The notes under the pieces are model-generated. The model was not told the origin of the DNA. It made no database searches and worked only from the letters and a program-made list of their open reading frames with translations. Positions 47,921 to 59,665 of a stretch of 64,000 bases of DNA are shown piece by piece. The DNA is taken from positions 81,855,129 through 81,919,128 of the forward strand of contig RSEF01000003.1 in the NCBI GenBank assembly GCA_003993805.1, in the 5' to 3' direction. The DNA comes from Himantopus leucocephalus. Lineage: Eukaryota > Chordata > Aves > Charadriiformes > Recurvirostridae. Positions within the stretch are counted from its first letter, which is position 1, and each line of letters starts with the position of its first letter. Made by a program: the position numbers and the translations under genes.

Positions 47921-50800
47921 CTCAGTAGGAGGTAATAGGAATAAATGCACTGAACATGGGAAACATACTGGGTTTAAGGACAGATAGTCTGCAACCCTCC
48001 AGGAAAATGATGATCTTAATGTTTTCAAATGTTGGATTAAATTCTTCTGTCAAACTGAAAATCCACCTGGTGCATTGCTGTTCCTTCCACTGGGGAAGGA
48101 TAATGGTACTTAAGCACACATAGACCTCCTATATACTAATAACACAGGCTAAGGGACTGACTGAACTAACAGGAAGGCAAAGTATAATACCTCAGGTTAG
48201 GTCTTACTGGAGCAAGCTCCTTCACTCTTAAAAAAAAACCCCTGTCTAATGGCCACAGTTATTCAGAGTTTTGGCTTTACATTCCATTCAAAACTGTGCA
48301 CCGCTAGTTGCGTTGTGACCCCTAACACTATATTGTCTGATTGGTTCAATAATGACTCTGAGGAATGAGAGTCACCTACTGTACTATCCAACCCACCTCC
48401 TGGGGTTTCCCTTAAAGGGGCTTCCATTCAAGTCTGGTCTAGAGTAACATATGCAATTACACTAGGAAGAATGAAAATGTGAAGGGGGCAGCCACTGTGG
48501 CTTCAGGTCATGAGATGATTGCTGGCTGTGATTAGGAAGAAATCCCCTCCTCTTAAATGAAGTATAATAGTGTTCATATCTAAGGATTCAGGACTGGCCA
48601 TTGTTAAAGATAGGATATTCCCTTTCACAGTTCATACAGTCTCTGATTTCCCTCCTCTTCCCTTTTCAAAATGCAGCAAAGGAAGAGAAAACTTTCAGAA
48701 ACTTTCTACCTTCTCAGTGAAAAATAAAAGGGGCTAAAGGAGAAATAAATTTTACTCCTCTGCTGCTCTGCTGCAATTTTGAATGTTCCTTTTTTTTTTT
48801 TTGCATAGACAGTGTTTGATGTTTCTAATATTTGATGTAAAAATTCTGAATTAATTTCACTGTATTGAGCCTACTAAATATGATTTCTTTTTTAAGCATG
48901 TTGCTTTTGTGAAAGACCATGGTCTCTAAGGATTGTCTGTCAGTCACCTCATAAAATAAAGGTTATTATTATTATCAGTGGCGAACAATAGCTGATGACT
49001 TCAAGTTGAAGAAAGGTCAAGAGACTAATCACTGATATACTTTCAGCAGCTATCTTTTCTAGTCAGGACTTAAGCAATTGTTAAAGGCATAGTTTTTCAT
49101 CTTTAAAATTTATCCGGTTCTTCCTCATTGTCTGTGTATGTGCATGCATGTGCAGACAAATCCATGTCAAGTTAGGTCTTTTTGTATCTGCCAAGTTTCA
49201 CTCAAGCAAATGAACACAAAAACATAACCATTTCAGAGTCTGGAATATGAATAATCGCAACACTTGTGCATTGTGTATCAGAGGGGGGCAAGTGGATGGG
49301 GACTCACTTTTTCTGTTAGTAGCTGCCATGTCTGTGGCATCCCTAAGCAAGTTTCAATTCCCTAGCATGGTTCTGAAACCAAGACTTTATTACTCTGCTT
49401 CTGCTGGAATGCTTCTTCCATCCACCCCACTTAAGAGCATGGGATGCACTGTGTTTTCTCGAGACCTTTGTTTTAGAATTCTTGCACTATAAAACTAGAC
49501 CAGGTTTTCTGGAGATGCATGCTTTTTCTTTTGATCTTGCAAAATATGGAGTATCAGTAAAGTATGAGGCTGTTCAGGTCTGGGAGACTGAACAGAGGTG
49601 ATGGGACATGCTGCTTCTGCTCAAACTTCAGCTAAGGCATGAGAAGTTTATATAGGTCAGCAGTGTCTTCCTTCAAACTGAATAAGTTGGTCATGCTTGG
49701 AATATGTAATGTAGGCGGAGACACAGCCTGACAGACACAGAGAACTATTCAACCAAGGCTGGCATCAGCTGAATCCCTTCATTGTTTCTGAACGCATTGT
49801 TGAAACTACTGAACAAGTCATTGTTGGTAAATGACTGCCTGAAACAGTCTATTTCTTCACTATAGATTTAAAAGAAAATATTAGAGCAAGAGAAAAAGTA
49901 GGTGAAATTGATTTCATTTAACAATAACCTTCCAGCCTTGCCTCACGTCTCACTCAAATAACCTTTGTAACTAATTATAGTGGAGCCTGAAAATAAAGCA
50001 TTTCTAGGCTGAAGGGTTTTAGAAGTCATCAAAATTATTCAGTGCTCAATATACCCAAAATCCTATATGCTATTATGTTCTTGTGCCAGCAAGGCTGCCT
50101 GCAAGTTAACATCTATAGAGCTATGAGGGGAACAAGAGGCAAACATTGGTATCATCAAATGTTATATTGATATCCAAAGACATTATGGCAGGCTGGGAAA
50201 TCAATAATTTCTAAGCGCTTTCTTCTTTTGACTTTGTATTAAATTCTGAGTGATTGTAATAATTGGTGGTTTTCCTCCTTCTTTAGGTCTGGTAGCATAT
50301 CCAGACACTCAGCTTCATGCACTGTCCTGCCAGGCTACTCTTTTTTCCTCTCTGCCCCTTAAAAGATTAGAAGTATGCTTTCATATTTGTTGGCTACTAC
50401 CCTCTCTGATGCGGATTTACAGTTACAAAAAGCTTGTATGTCCCCCACTCCATTTGTCTTAATTTGGACAGCCTTTTAGATCCCTAGGAGTCAGGGTTTA
50501 AAGACTGTTTACATTAAAGGGACTTGTCATTCTTAAAAAAAAGAGCCTAGATTCCTTCCTTTGCCACTTCCCAGGTGATCTGTGTCTTAATGATGATATG
50601 TCTGAGTCTCTGCTTTCATCGGTGTTTTTCCTTTACACTAAACAGAGTATCCCAAATATCGCAAAATTATTTTTTTAACTTTCAGGATATCAAATTCTCC
50701 ATGCACATTGCTGTAGGGGAAATTTTGTTTCTTATGCTTAGTGACCTTCACCATATACTACAAGGTCTATCTGTTTACTTACTCAGTCTTTCTTCAAATC

Positions 50801-51112
50801 AATAGCTCCCAACTGTAGACCACGCACCATTAGTGATTCATGGAGCAATTGCTGGAGGTCCATAGAGAACTGCCGAGCAAAGCACAGGTTCCTCTGCATT
50901 TCCAGATGCTGTCTTACATTAAAACCAATTAAAATTATATTTAATCGTTTCTGAATGCCACTATTGAAAGAAGGCAATTGTTGTTGTTACACAAGGCTGA
51001 TATCTAGTTGTGAAATGTTCTATGTGTTGACTAGTAGGAGGGGAAATCTGGAGTCAAGGGGTTGAAATGTGACACACACCCTGGAAAAGTATGAGAACAC
51101 TTGCTCTTTACA
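50801..51112. mobile_element. Probable hAT-type MITE
   Basis: The left end (CAATAGCTCCCAACTGTAGACC) and the reverse complement of the right end (AAGTGTTCTCATACTTTTCC) both resemble the terminal inverted repeat CAGTGGTTCCCAAACTTTT of old vertebrate hAT elements. The interior contains variants of a repeated GGTCCA(T/C) motif seen in such elements. At about 310 bp without transposase, it would be a non-autonomous copy. The 64-codon minus-strand frame at 50783-50977 arises from it. Assignment is by eye and the ends are diverged. Confidence 0.45.
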
Positions 51113-53366
51113 ACTTTTGTGCCTCAGCTATAAACCTCTGATTGGCCTGTATGAAATATCCTTTTGAGTCAAATCAGTTTTATGATTTCTAAACTCTGAT
51201 GGCTTTAATTTGCTGTAAATCTTTCCAGAGATTATGATACTTTGTACAGCATACCTATAAATAAGTTCTATGACAGCCTCATTAATCAGGCTACATTTTA
51301 AAAGCATTAGCCTTTTGAATCCATGGCTTGCCTTTCCACAATCATAATCAGTGTTCATTCAACTCTATATTTTTATTGCAAACCAGAGAGTTACACTGGG
51401 CCTGATCTAGACCTTCTTCATCCTCCAGCTGATGTACCCCAATATTTGAGAGGTGTTTGAAAACTTGACTCCGCATTAACATATTGCAAATGGACTGTAT
51501 TTTAAGCAGGGGTAAGTCTAAAGAGATCAGTCACAGTACTGTAAAACTTGCTCTTGATATTTTTAACTTCAAGGTATGCGACTCTGAGAAGAGAGCATGA
51601 GTTGGGCACCTTTATTTTCCTTGAGGAAAATAGGTGACTCAAACAGGAAAATCAAGTACCCGCCTACTGAAAAAGAAGTCACGCAGAATTTGTCAGCACC
51701 TAGAAACCTTGCCCTTCCTATTCATAAAAGAATCATTATACCATTAGAAAATGTATATATTATTTTCTTTATAGTGGAAGATCTTCAAGAGGAGTTGGGA
51801 CTATGTCCCCACTCTGGACCAGCAGGAAACTTTGTCATTTGTGTTTTGATCACTGGGAGGTAAAGATATCAGAAGAAAACCCACTAGGGAAAAATGTGGT
51901 TCCTATGACTTCCAGGCTTCTTGCCAAATGCTCTGACCAGTAGGCGAGCGTGTGTGTTAGTAAGGGCTATCTCATGCAAACGTTTACAAGTTAGTTACCA
52001 AAGTCCAAGGCTATGGTTTTGTAATACATTTGTTTTATCAGCAACATGGATTTAAAGCATGGACTTAAAAACATAATTTTGAAAAAGACAGTTCTTTCAG
52101 TGCATGCAAACGGATCAGAGGGTACAGGATAGAGCTTAAGCAGATTAGTATGTCTTGCGCCGGTATTATTGTGCCAAACATAAAGTTCTATAGAATTGCT
52201 ATCTAAACCCACCACTCTCTCTCCAGTCAGTGGAGGACAGATATTGTCACAGGGTGATTCATAAAGGATATCTTTGGATGAGATGAACCAGCCTGCAGCG
52301 GTGCTTGACTCCATCGATATTAAAGAGAGTTAAGGTGAATAAGAAGATGGTTAATTTCTAGATACTCAGGTTATGTGAGATGAATCCTTTCCTAGATTTG
52401 AAAGTATTAGGGCACTTAAATAAAGGAGGATCTGCTTGACTGGACTTGCACATCAGATAGATGATGTGTTTCTAAGATCTACCAAGACATCAAAGCGTGT
52501 GCAGAAGAACTTGCTCAGGGAACTTTCAGGTACTTTTAGAGGTCAGGAAGCAGATCAATAGAAGTTTTTAGGATCTCAATTTTGAACCTTAGTAGGTCAA
52601 ATTTGTTTAAACTTTTTTCATATTTTACAGTTTCTGTATCTGCCCAAGGGTGCCATGTCACAAAGTCGCTTCCTGAGTTTCTCTGACTATATCCAGCTCT
52701 TGAATCTTTACGTAATGATAATGTGAAAAAGAACTAGCATAAGCCTTAAGTATGATTCTTTGTATGGTGAATTTTGGGAAGGAGAAGAGAAAGTAATAGA
52801 TTCTTAGCTGATGGAGACAGAGCACAGAGTGTGTCCTGCAACACTCACTGGCACTGTATCACACCAGAACTTGTGAAAAAAAAATGGAGGATACTGAAAT
52901 GCGTTTCCCACCAATGTTATCACTGGAAACCAAGTAAAGGCAACTTTCACATCCATCTTCACCACCTTTTATGTTTCAACATATCAACGGTTCTAACGTA
53001 CTTCCCTTTGGTTGTTAACAAATGACCAATCTTGGCAATACATTCTGATGTCCAGTATGATTCTGTCTTCACCTAACCCAAAAACTGTAGTCTCCTGTCA
53101 GAGGTATGTTCCACTGAAATCTATTTGATACTTCTCTGGGAAAGCAGACAGTACTTGTATTCCTCTTCTTTTCCTCAACTGGTGAGTCAAGTAATGGGCA
53201 GGACCCTGGAATTCAAGTGTAATTGGGACCAATGGTCACAACTGAAAATGAAGTTGTGAGCTATGCTTTTCTGGAAATTTGACTTGTAGATATTCCTTTA
53301 CGCATCCCATCATGTCAAGTCAGGAAAAGGCTAGGTGATACCATGAGAAGCAAGTAAAGAAGAAGA
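51113..53366. other. Unique-looking AT-rich DNA
   Basis: No repeat family recognised. Two minus-strand frames (51136-51290 with LINEAVIELIYRYAVQ, and 51999-52308 with LTGERVVGLDSNSIELYVW) have usable splice sites, but their mutual phase is not consistent. Confidence 0.5.
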
Positions 53367-54141
53367 TGGTACTGGGACCAGTGCTGTTTAATATCTTTGT
53401 TGGTGACATGGATGTTGGGATGGAATGCACCCTCAGCAAGTTTGCCGACAACACCAAACTGTGTGGAGCATTCGACATGTTGGAGAGAAGGGATGCCATC
53501 CAGGAGGACCTGGACAGGCTTGAGAGATGGGCCTGTGTGAACCTCATGAAGTTCAACAAGACCAAGTGCACATGGACCAGGGCAATGCCATGCAAAAATA
53601 TAGGCTGGGAGGAGAATGGATTGAGAGCAGCTCCAAGGAGAAGGACTTGAGGGTGTTGGTGGATGAGAAACTCAACAGGACATGGCAACGTGTGCTTGCA
53701 GCCCAGAAGGCCTACCGTATCCTGGGCTGCATCAAAAGAAGTGTGGCCAGCAGGTTGAGGGAGGTGATTCTGCCCCTCTACTAAGATCTTGTGAGACCCC
53801 ACCTGGAATATTGTGTCCAGCTCTGGTGTCTCCAACATAAGAAGGATATGGACCTGTTGGATTGGGTCCAGAGGAGGGCCACGAAGATGATCAGAGGGCT
53901 GGAGCCCCTCTCTTATGAAGACAGGTTGAGAAAGTTGGGGTTGTTCAGCCTGGAGAAGAGAAGACTCCAGAGAGACCTTATAGCAGCCTTCCAGTATCTG
54001 AAGTGTGCCTACAAGAAGGCAGGAGAGGGACTTTTTACAAGGGAATGTGGTGATAAGATGAGGGGAAGTGGCTTCAAACTGGAAGAGGGTAGATTTAGAA
54101 TGGATATTAGGAAAAAAAAAAATTCAATACAAGGGTGGTGA
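53366..54141 (+). pseudogene. CR1 reverse-transcriptase C-terminal pseudogene
   Basis: The frames are 53366-53650 ([27 protein letters not shown]), then a frameshift near 53565 into 53527-53784 ([28 protein letters not shown]), then an in-frame TAA at 53782 and continuation at 53791-54141 ([28 protein letters not shown]). The metal-binding motif reads FADN at 53441-53452, with the second aspartate changed to asparagine. An A run at about 54112-54122 causes the final frame loss. It is inactive. Confidence 0.93.
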
Positions 54142-54324
54142 GGCACTGGAACAAGTTGCCCAGGGAAGTTGTGGAGGCCCCATCCCTGGAAGTGTTCAAA
54201 GCCAGGTTGGATGGGGCTTTGAGCAACATGGTCTAGTGGGAAGTGTCCCTTCCCATGGCAGGGAAGTTGGAACTAGATGATCTTTAAGGTCCCATCCAAT
54301 CTAAACCATTCTATGATTCTATGA
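53367..54324 (+). mobile_element. CR1 LINE with intact 3' end, 5'-truncated, ~0.96 kb
   Basis: It begins abruptly inside RT (TACTGGGACCAGTGCTGTTTAATATC) and ends with CCATTCTATGATTCTATGAC, the classic CR1 terminus, so the orientation is plus. The C-terminal ORF2 region and a full 3' UTR tail (CAGGGAAGTTGTGGAGGCCCC, GATGGGGCTTTGAGCAACATGG, GAACTAGATGATCTTTAAGG) are present. Confidence 0.96.
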
Positions 54325-56351
54325 CTTAAATTCATCTTTCTAAAGAATAAGAATTTGTATCTCTTCAACAGAATGTCATTATATCAGGATGGATGAAGTT
54401 CTTGGCAGGTCTGTGACAAGGATTCCTGCTCCCACAGATGGACAACTCTGAAAAAATGGCACCCTGCTATGAAGAGCACAAGACAGCCACAATAAGGCAT
54501 GATAAATTATATGGAAGGGATAAAGGAAGTGAAAGTGTTTTTTGTCTGAGGTTGAAATTGCAAGGTGACCTTGTCTTTTATATGAGAAGTTATGAGAAAA
54601 TGCATGTGATGGGCACAGTTTGTAATTACTTAGAATGTTTGATCACAGAGCAAGGGGAGAGGGAAATTCAGAACTTCAGAAACTTCAGAAACTTTAAGAA
54701 TTAAATATTTTGAAATCAGTCCCAGAATTCTAATGAATATATTCTATACAGTTTTATTATGGAGTATAATTTGTCCATGGAAGGATCATCCTCATATTCA
54801 TCCATTGCTGTAAATCATGATAATATGCACAACGGGGTTAACAATGACTTTACACTGTGTTCACTGTAGCTAGAAACACTCTGTTCTCACCCACCCTTCA
54901 GTCAAGATGTGGGAAAAGTGAATTGTAAGAATATGTTATACTTAGCACCTAGCTAAGTATATGTTATTCTATGCTGTGCCATGTGCGGATAACATGCACC
55001 CACAGGGAAAAAACGAGCTGTGATTGTAACACATGATAGTTAAAAATCTCTTTTTCTCATTACAGCTCTTCAGCTCAGAGAGACAATACTGATTGGAACA
55101 GGGTTATACTGCTGCTGACTTCCAGTCTATTGTTGTTGCCGTTACTTTAGATGAACTTCCTTTACACTGCTTTGACATGCCCTACCTGAGCAACTGGGAG
55201 CTGACCTTCCTTCAAACACTTTCCTGTGAGTGCCCAGAGGGTGGCAACAGCCTTCTACAATTCACTGAGAAAGACTCATGGAGAAGTTCATATTACTGCA
55301 GCATCAAGCAGGTGCTGTGCTTCTACAAGGCCCAGTGAAACGTGCAGATGAGCAAATCCTGGAAAGAACAAAGTCAGTCAGCTATGGTTTTGCAAAGGGC
55401 ATGCTCACATGCACACTGAAGTACTGCAGGTGTTGAAATAAAGAACAGAATCTGACAAAACATGAAAATCTCCTTTTAAAGGAGGGAAGAGTCACTTGAG
55501 AAATATCAGACAAATTACATCCTAGAACAGCCTCATTTTCTTCAATGACTATAAGAAAAACTGCAGGATAGCTTGAGTAACCAGTTTCAATGTAGACATC
55601 TTCATTGTTGATTTCAGTGGCGGGGGGATTCAATCTGAGATTATATCACCTACTTTTAGCAGTCTAAGGCACACTATAACCCCATTACTGTTAATGGAGA
55701 GCAAGGCCTTGCTTAAGATAACCACACAGCTACATCTGAGACAACCCCAAAGAATTCAAGGCATCCACACCAGACTGCCAGATATGAGACAGGAATTAGG
55801 GGAAACATCCTCTTCTTGAGCTAGTAACAGCTAGAGCTAGGTGGAATCTCTTAGAGCACTTCTGTAGACAACTGTATTTAAACTATCAAATTCCATCTCC
55901 CATACACATTTAGACTGTTCCACGTGGATACCTACAAGTAGACTGTTCTATCTGTCTGTCTTTTTGCGTAGTCTTTCAACATAAAATCTCCTAGAGGAAG
56001 AAAATGTGCTGAACATTTGTACAGTAATCAGCGCAATTGGCAAGTTACATCACAGGCATATATCCTCCCATTCTGGACAGTTTCTTTCATTTTTACATCA
56101 TAAATGTGTGATCTAAAACAACAAAGATGGTTGAACTAAAAGAAAAAAAGGCTTTTAACCAAAATTCAGGAATGTCCTGAACACCAGGCTGCTTGTGCTA
56201 CCACAGCACTAGATGTTGTCATCAAATTATATAATCTCAGTGCATTGAGATAGTTTGGATCATGTTTTGCTCCACAGACAGGACCATATAGCCTAACATT
56301 TGGCCAAATTGCCTTGTAACTACAAATTCAGATTTGATTTTTTCCATTTAC

Positions 56352-56576
56352 CCATTTGTTCTGGATAAATTGAAGCCAAAGATCCTTCCTTCCTAACATT
56401 TTCTGTAACAAATTCAATTTGTAGTGCTGTGTAATAACGGACTGACCATAAATGGTGCAAATCTGCCAGTAATTGGCAAGCAAATGCTGCCTGAATTTGA
56501 TTATGTTTATTCTTATAGAGCTCAGGTCTTGCAAAGGCGCACATTTTGTACAAGAGTGTTCAGGGCATTCAAATAT
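56352..56576 (-). other. Speculative exon, two long frames open
   Basis: Minus strand: acceptor AGTCCACAGTCCTGCAG opens a 75-codon phase-0 frame (INIIKFRQHLLANYWQI ... FIQNKW) to donor GTAAAT. A second frame, open for about 60 codons, overlaps it (FACQLLADLHHLWSVRYY). Purine-first bias is about 50% in both frames, which does not support coding. It follows 57043-57148 in matching phase. Confidence 0.15.
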
Positions 56577-58025
56577 CTGCAGGACTGTGGACTAGTAAGG
56601 CATGCATGTTCCTTGATTTACTACTGAATTTACAAAGCAAAGGTGTGTGCTTGGAGTCAGTTCAAGGCGGGATAGGGGAAATTTAATTTTGCTGCTCTCA
56701 GGACAAAGAGCTGGGACCGAGTCATGTTCATGCCATGGCAACAGAAGTGGTGGAAGAAAAAGCTGGGGAATAATACTTCAGAAACAGTTTTTGCTGGTTC
56801 CACTGCCTCCACAGGGAAAGTAGGACTCTGACTTTGCCTTGAGGAGCCATCTACGTAACTTCTTTAAACACATCGTTTCCTGGTAACACCCACCTCCTCT
56901 CACAGCTCCAGACTTCCTTCAGTGGTGGCAATGATAAAAAGTAACTTAGCTTCTTAGGACTTTAGTAAAATAGGCATTAGGTCTATCCTGGGAATGTTTT
57001 TATTTTTCTTTTTCACCCCTATCTATTAGTTTAAGGAATTACCTGCCTTGTTGATGCGTAGATTAACTGTCTTAATATGTCCAGAAACCACACACATGAA
57101 ACAACCTGTGCTCCCCATGGCCAGATTAGTTCAAATAGCAAGGATGTCCTACAAGCAAAGAAAAGAAAGTCAGTGTTTTTACAGCAGAGCACTCTGTAGA
57201 CAGATAAAGAAGTTAAGCAGCTTGCTAACAGCATCCCAGGAATTAGCCCTGGGTAATGAAATATCTGACTGAATATGCATAAGCAAGTGCTTGCCTAACT
57301 AAATTACCTGATAATTCTGATATTGGCTGTTGGGTTTGTATAAAAATATGTATTCATACATTTTAACATGGAACTCCCAGCTGATTTTAGTAGGGAACTC
57401 TGTAGAGAGAACATTGGCAGGCTACTTCTCTGACTGAGCAAGGCTGTGGGAGGCTTAAGTGTGTTCTGGGTAATGTAGTCTGATTTCTGTTTTAATGGAC
57501 TGAATAACTAGAAGAGGCACTTATGTTAAATGGCCCGACTGAGAACTCAGCAGCCAGTCGAGGTAAGAGAGAGTTTAAGGTAAAAGTAATAATCTATAAG
57601 AGTTTAAATCCATTGTTCCAAATGAGAATATAATGTCTAGTACCAGAGCTCAAGAGAGCAGGTGGGACATTTGGTTCTGTATCTGACCCTGCTGGTGATT
57701 TGATGTGTGATCTTGCACAAATTTAGGGAATATTCCCGGGTGTTGATTTAAATGCTCATAAACCAGTTGTATTAAAATTTATTTTCCACTCGGGAAACCA
57801 TGGGAGGAAAGATTCTGGAGCTTAACAACTAATGTTCCTGAAGCCCTTTAAGATTACTGGATGAGTGATATTCAGTAAATATAACATTTAGAGACTTAAG
57901 TTTAATCTATCTGAAGTAATTCAGGAAGATCTCCATTGAAGCCCACTGAGTTGTCAGGGCACAATGTTAGCATGAGTAAGATCACTTTGCATTCCATCTT
58001 TAGGAAGACAAAACCTACCTCTCAC

Positions 58026-58195
58026 CAGCTTTGTGTGTTGGGTTGCTGTTAATGCCATTGCGCTAAGTATGGAGATAATTTCAGGTGAGCACTGTTTCAT
58101 ATCCACATCACAGAGGCAAATGTCTGCACAAGATGCTGTAACTGTTTGCAAAGTCGTGAAGAAAGTTTGACCAATGATGACATGTCTGAACATGG
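58026..58195 (-). other. Speculative coding exon
   Basis: Minus strand: acceptor GTTTTAATCCACAG, two bases, then 56 open codons (MFRHVIIGQTFFTTLQTVTA ... LTATQHTKL) to a consensus donor GTGAGA at 58020-58025. About 61% of first codon positions are purine and G is low at position 2, mildly coding-like. The phase does not fit the nearest candidates, so other exons would be needed. No family was recognised. Confidence 0.25.
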
Positions 58196-59583
58196 CTGTG
58201 GATTAAAACTATTCAGGAAGTCATATGAAAGAGAAAAGCCCTATAATTTGTAAACTTGATGTTCGATATCCATGATCCATCAAGGTAATACTATTTTTTA
58301 AGACAAGCCCTTTAGTCTCCTGATGCTTAAAGGACTCAGGATGGAGGAAAAGTCTCTGAAACAGATTCTGGACTCACCGTAAATGGGATGAACATTTTCT
58401 TTAATATTATTTTAGACATTTTTCTCCAAAGCTTTTAGATTTCTGTCACTAGCCCACTGAGTCTGGGGAGAAATTGATTTTAAAAAATACTAATATAGCA
58501 GCCCAGTCAAAACTGAATTGAATTCAAGCACATTCAGGGTAGCATGAAGCTTTTAAAAGACAAACATTTTAGAAAAAAGCTGAAGGGAGTTTCTAGCTTT
58601 CCTTCCTTTTGGTACATGAAGTTTATGTGCTTCTGACAGACAGAAACTAAAACAGACTAAAGGAATTTAGTGAAAAGGTGACCTGGTGAAGTACTTTTTT
58701 TCCTGTTCTTTTGGGAGCAAAAAGGGAGGGTTAGCTTTCAAGTTTCAATCATAACATCAGCAGGGTTAAGAGGAGAGCTAGTTCAAAGGAACACAGTTCC
58801 AAAGAAATTGAATTTTGCCATATAGTCTGCAGTGAGCGGAGAGCCTCGGTGTGTAAGTAACCGAGGCACCTAGATAAGGTGGTGCTTCATCTTCAGTGAG
58901 TCAGTGGGAATCTACATTCCCAATAAAGCCAGTGAAGAAAGCTACAAGGTGATCCAGTCTGCTTAAATTAAACACAAATTTTCTTCTCACAGTGCAGGGA
59001 AATAAGAAATGTGAGCTATCCTTTACCAATAGCCACTAACAGGAGGATTCACCTAAGAAATGAGAGGATGTCAGCATTGCCCATTTATAACCCGCCTTGT
59101 CACCTAAGGAGTGTGAATCTCCAGTCCTCTCAGCTCAGCCATATCTCCCATGTCTGGCAGAGTGCTTGGACCATCAAGCAAAAGCTGAGAGAAGAACATT
59201 ACTTTCAAAGAAAGAGGCAGAGTGATGCTCCAGAGTCTGGTCTCCAAAGTGTTATTATGCATCTGGATCCTGATTCCTCCTGATTTCACAGTATGGATGA
59301 CCACATGCGAGTGCTCATACCTGTACTTTGACCCTTTTTAACTTTTCAGTGCATGTACAGCCTCAGCTCCACTCTAAGAATTAGGTGGGTTTATTTCCAA
59401 AACGGGTATTTCTTCACATGTGTGTATCCAAGCAAATTTCAGACCATGGTTAATGCATGGTGAAATTTCAGAAGCAGACAGTATTAGAGAGCAGGTAGGC
59501 AGGTTCACTGTTAGAGGATTAGTGAGAGTCTAGGTTCCTAAGACCAACTTGCACAAGTTTAGATGANGAACTGGACTGCTTCC

Positions 59584-59665
59584 TTTTTTTTTTTTTTTTT
59601 TTTTGTTTTTTTTTTTCCTCTATATGTCAAAAATAAAAATAAAAATAAAAAATAAAAATAAAAAT
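59584..59665. repeat. Poly-T run followed by (AAAAT)n
   Basis: An almost pure T tract (59584-59617, interrupted by one G) is followed about 12 bases later by AAAAT repeats (59629-59665). T and A tracts face each other on the same strand and could pair as a hairpin. Confidence 0.9.

Larger units (their letters stand above)
38598..50800. other. Unique-looking AT-rich DNA, speculative exons
   Basis: About 12 kb with no repeat family recognised. Minor features are a perfect hairpin at 40877-40899, a CA-rich stretch at about 46682-46714 and a T run near 48790-48802. The coding candidates are listed separately (39726-39861, 40161-41001, 43137-43258, 44343-44508, 45362-45483, 47791-47920). No CpG island or RNA gene was seen. 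Confidence 0.5.
54325..59583. other. Unique-looking AT-rich DNA, speculative exons
   Basis: No repeat family recognised. An undetermined base is at 59567. Minus-strand candidates at 56352-56576, 57043-57148 and 58026-58195 are discussed or listed. A plus-strand frame of about 100 codons after TTTTCTTCTCACAG (58979 onward) shows that both strands carry such frames. Confidence 0.5.

Noticed and set aside
50783..50977. 64-codon minus-strand frame
   Set aside because: It overlaps the probable hAT MITE and ends at its terminus.
55093..55338. 81-codon plus-strand frame in unique sequence
   Set aside because: No homology recognised and its length is within chance. The minus strand of the same segment also has splice-like sites (55186-55223).
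59104..59192. Minus-strand segment with superb acceptor (GTTCTTCTCTCAG) and donor (GTGACA)
   Set aside because: The only usable frame ends in TAG exactly at the donor and the other two contain stops, so it cannot be an ordinary coding exon.
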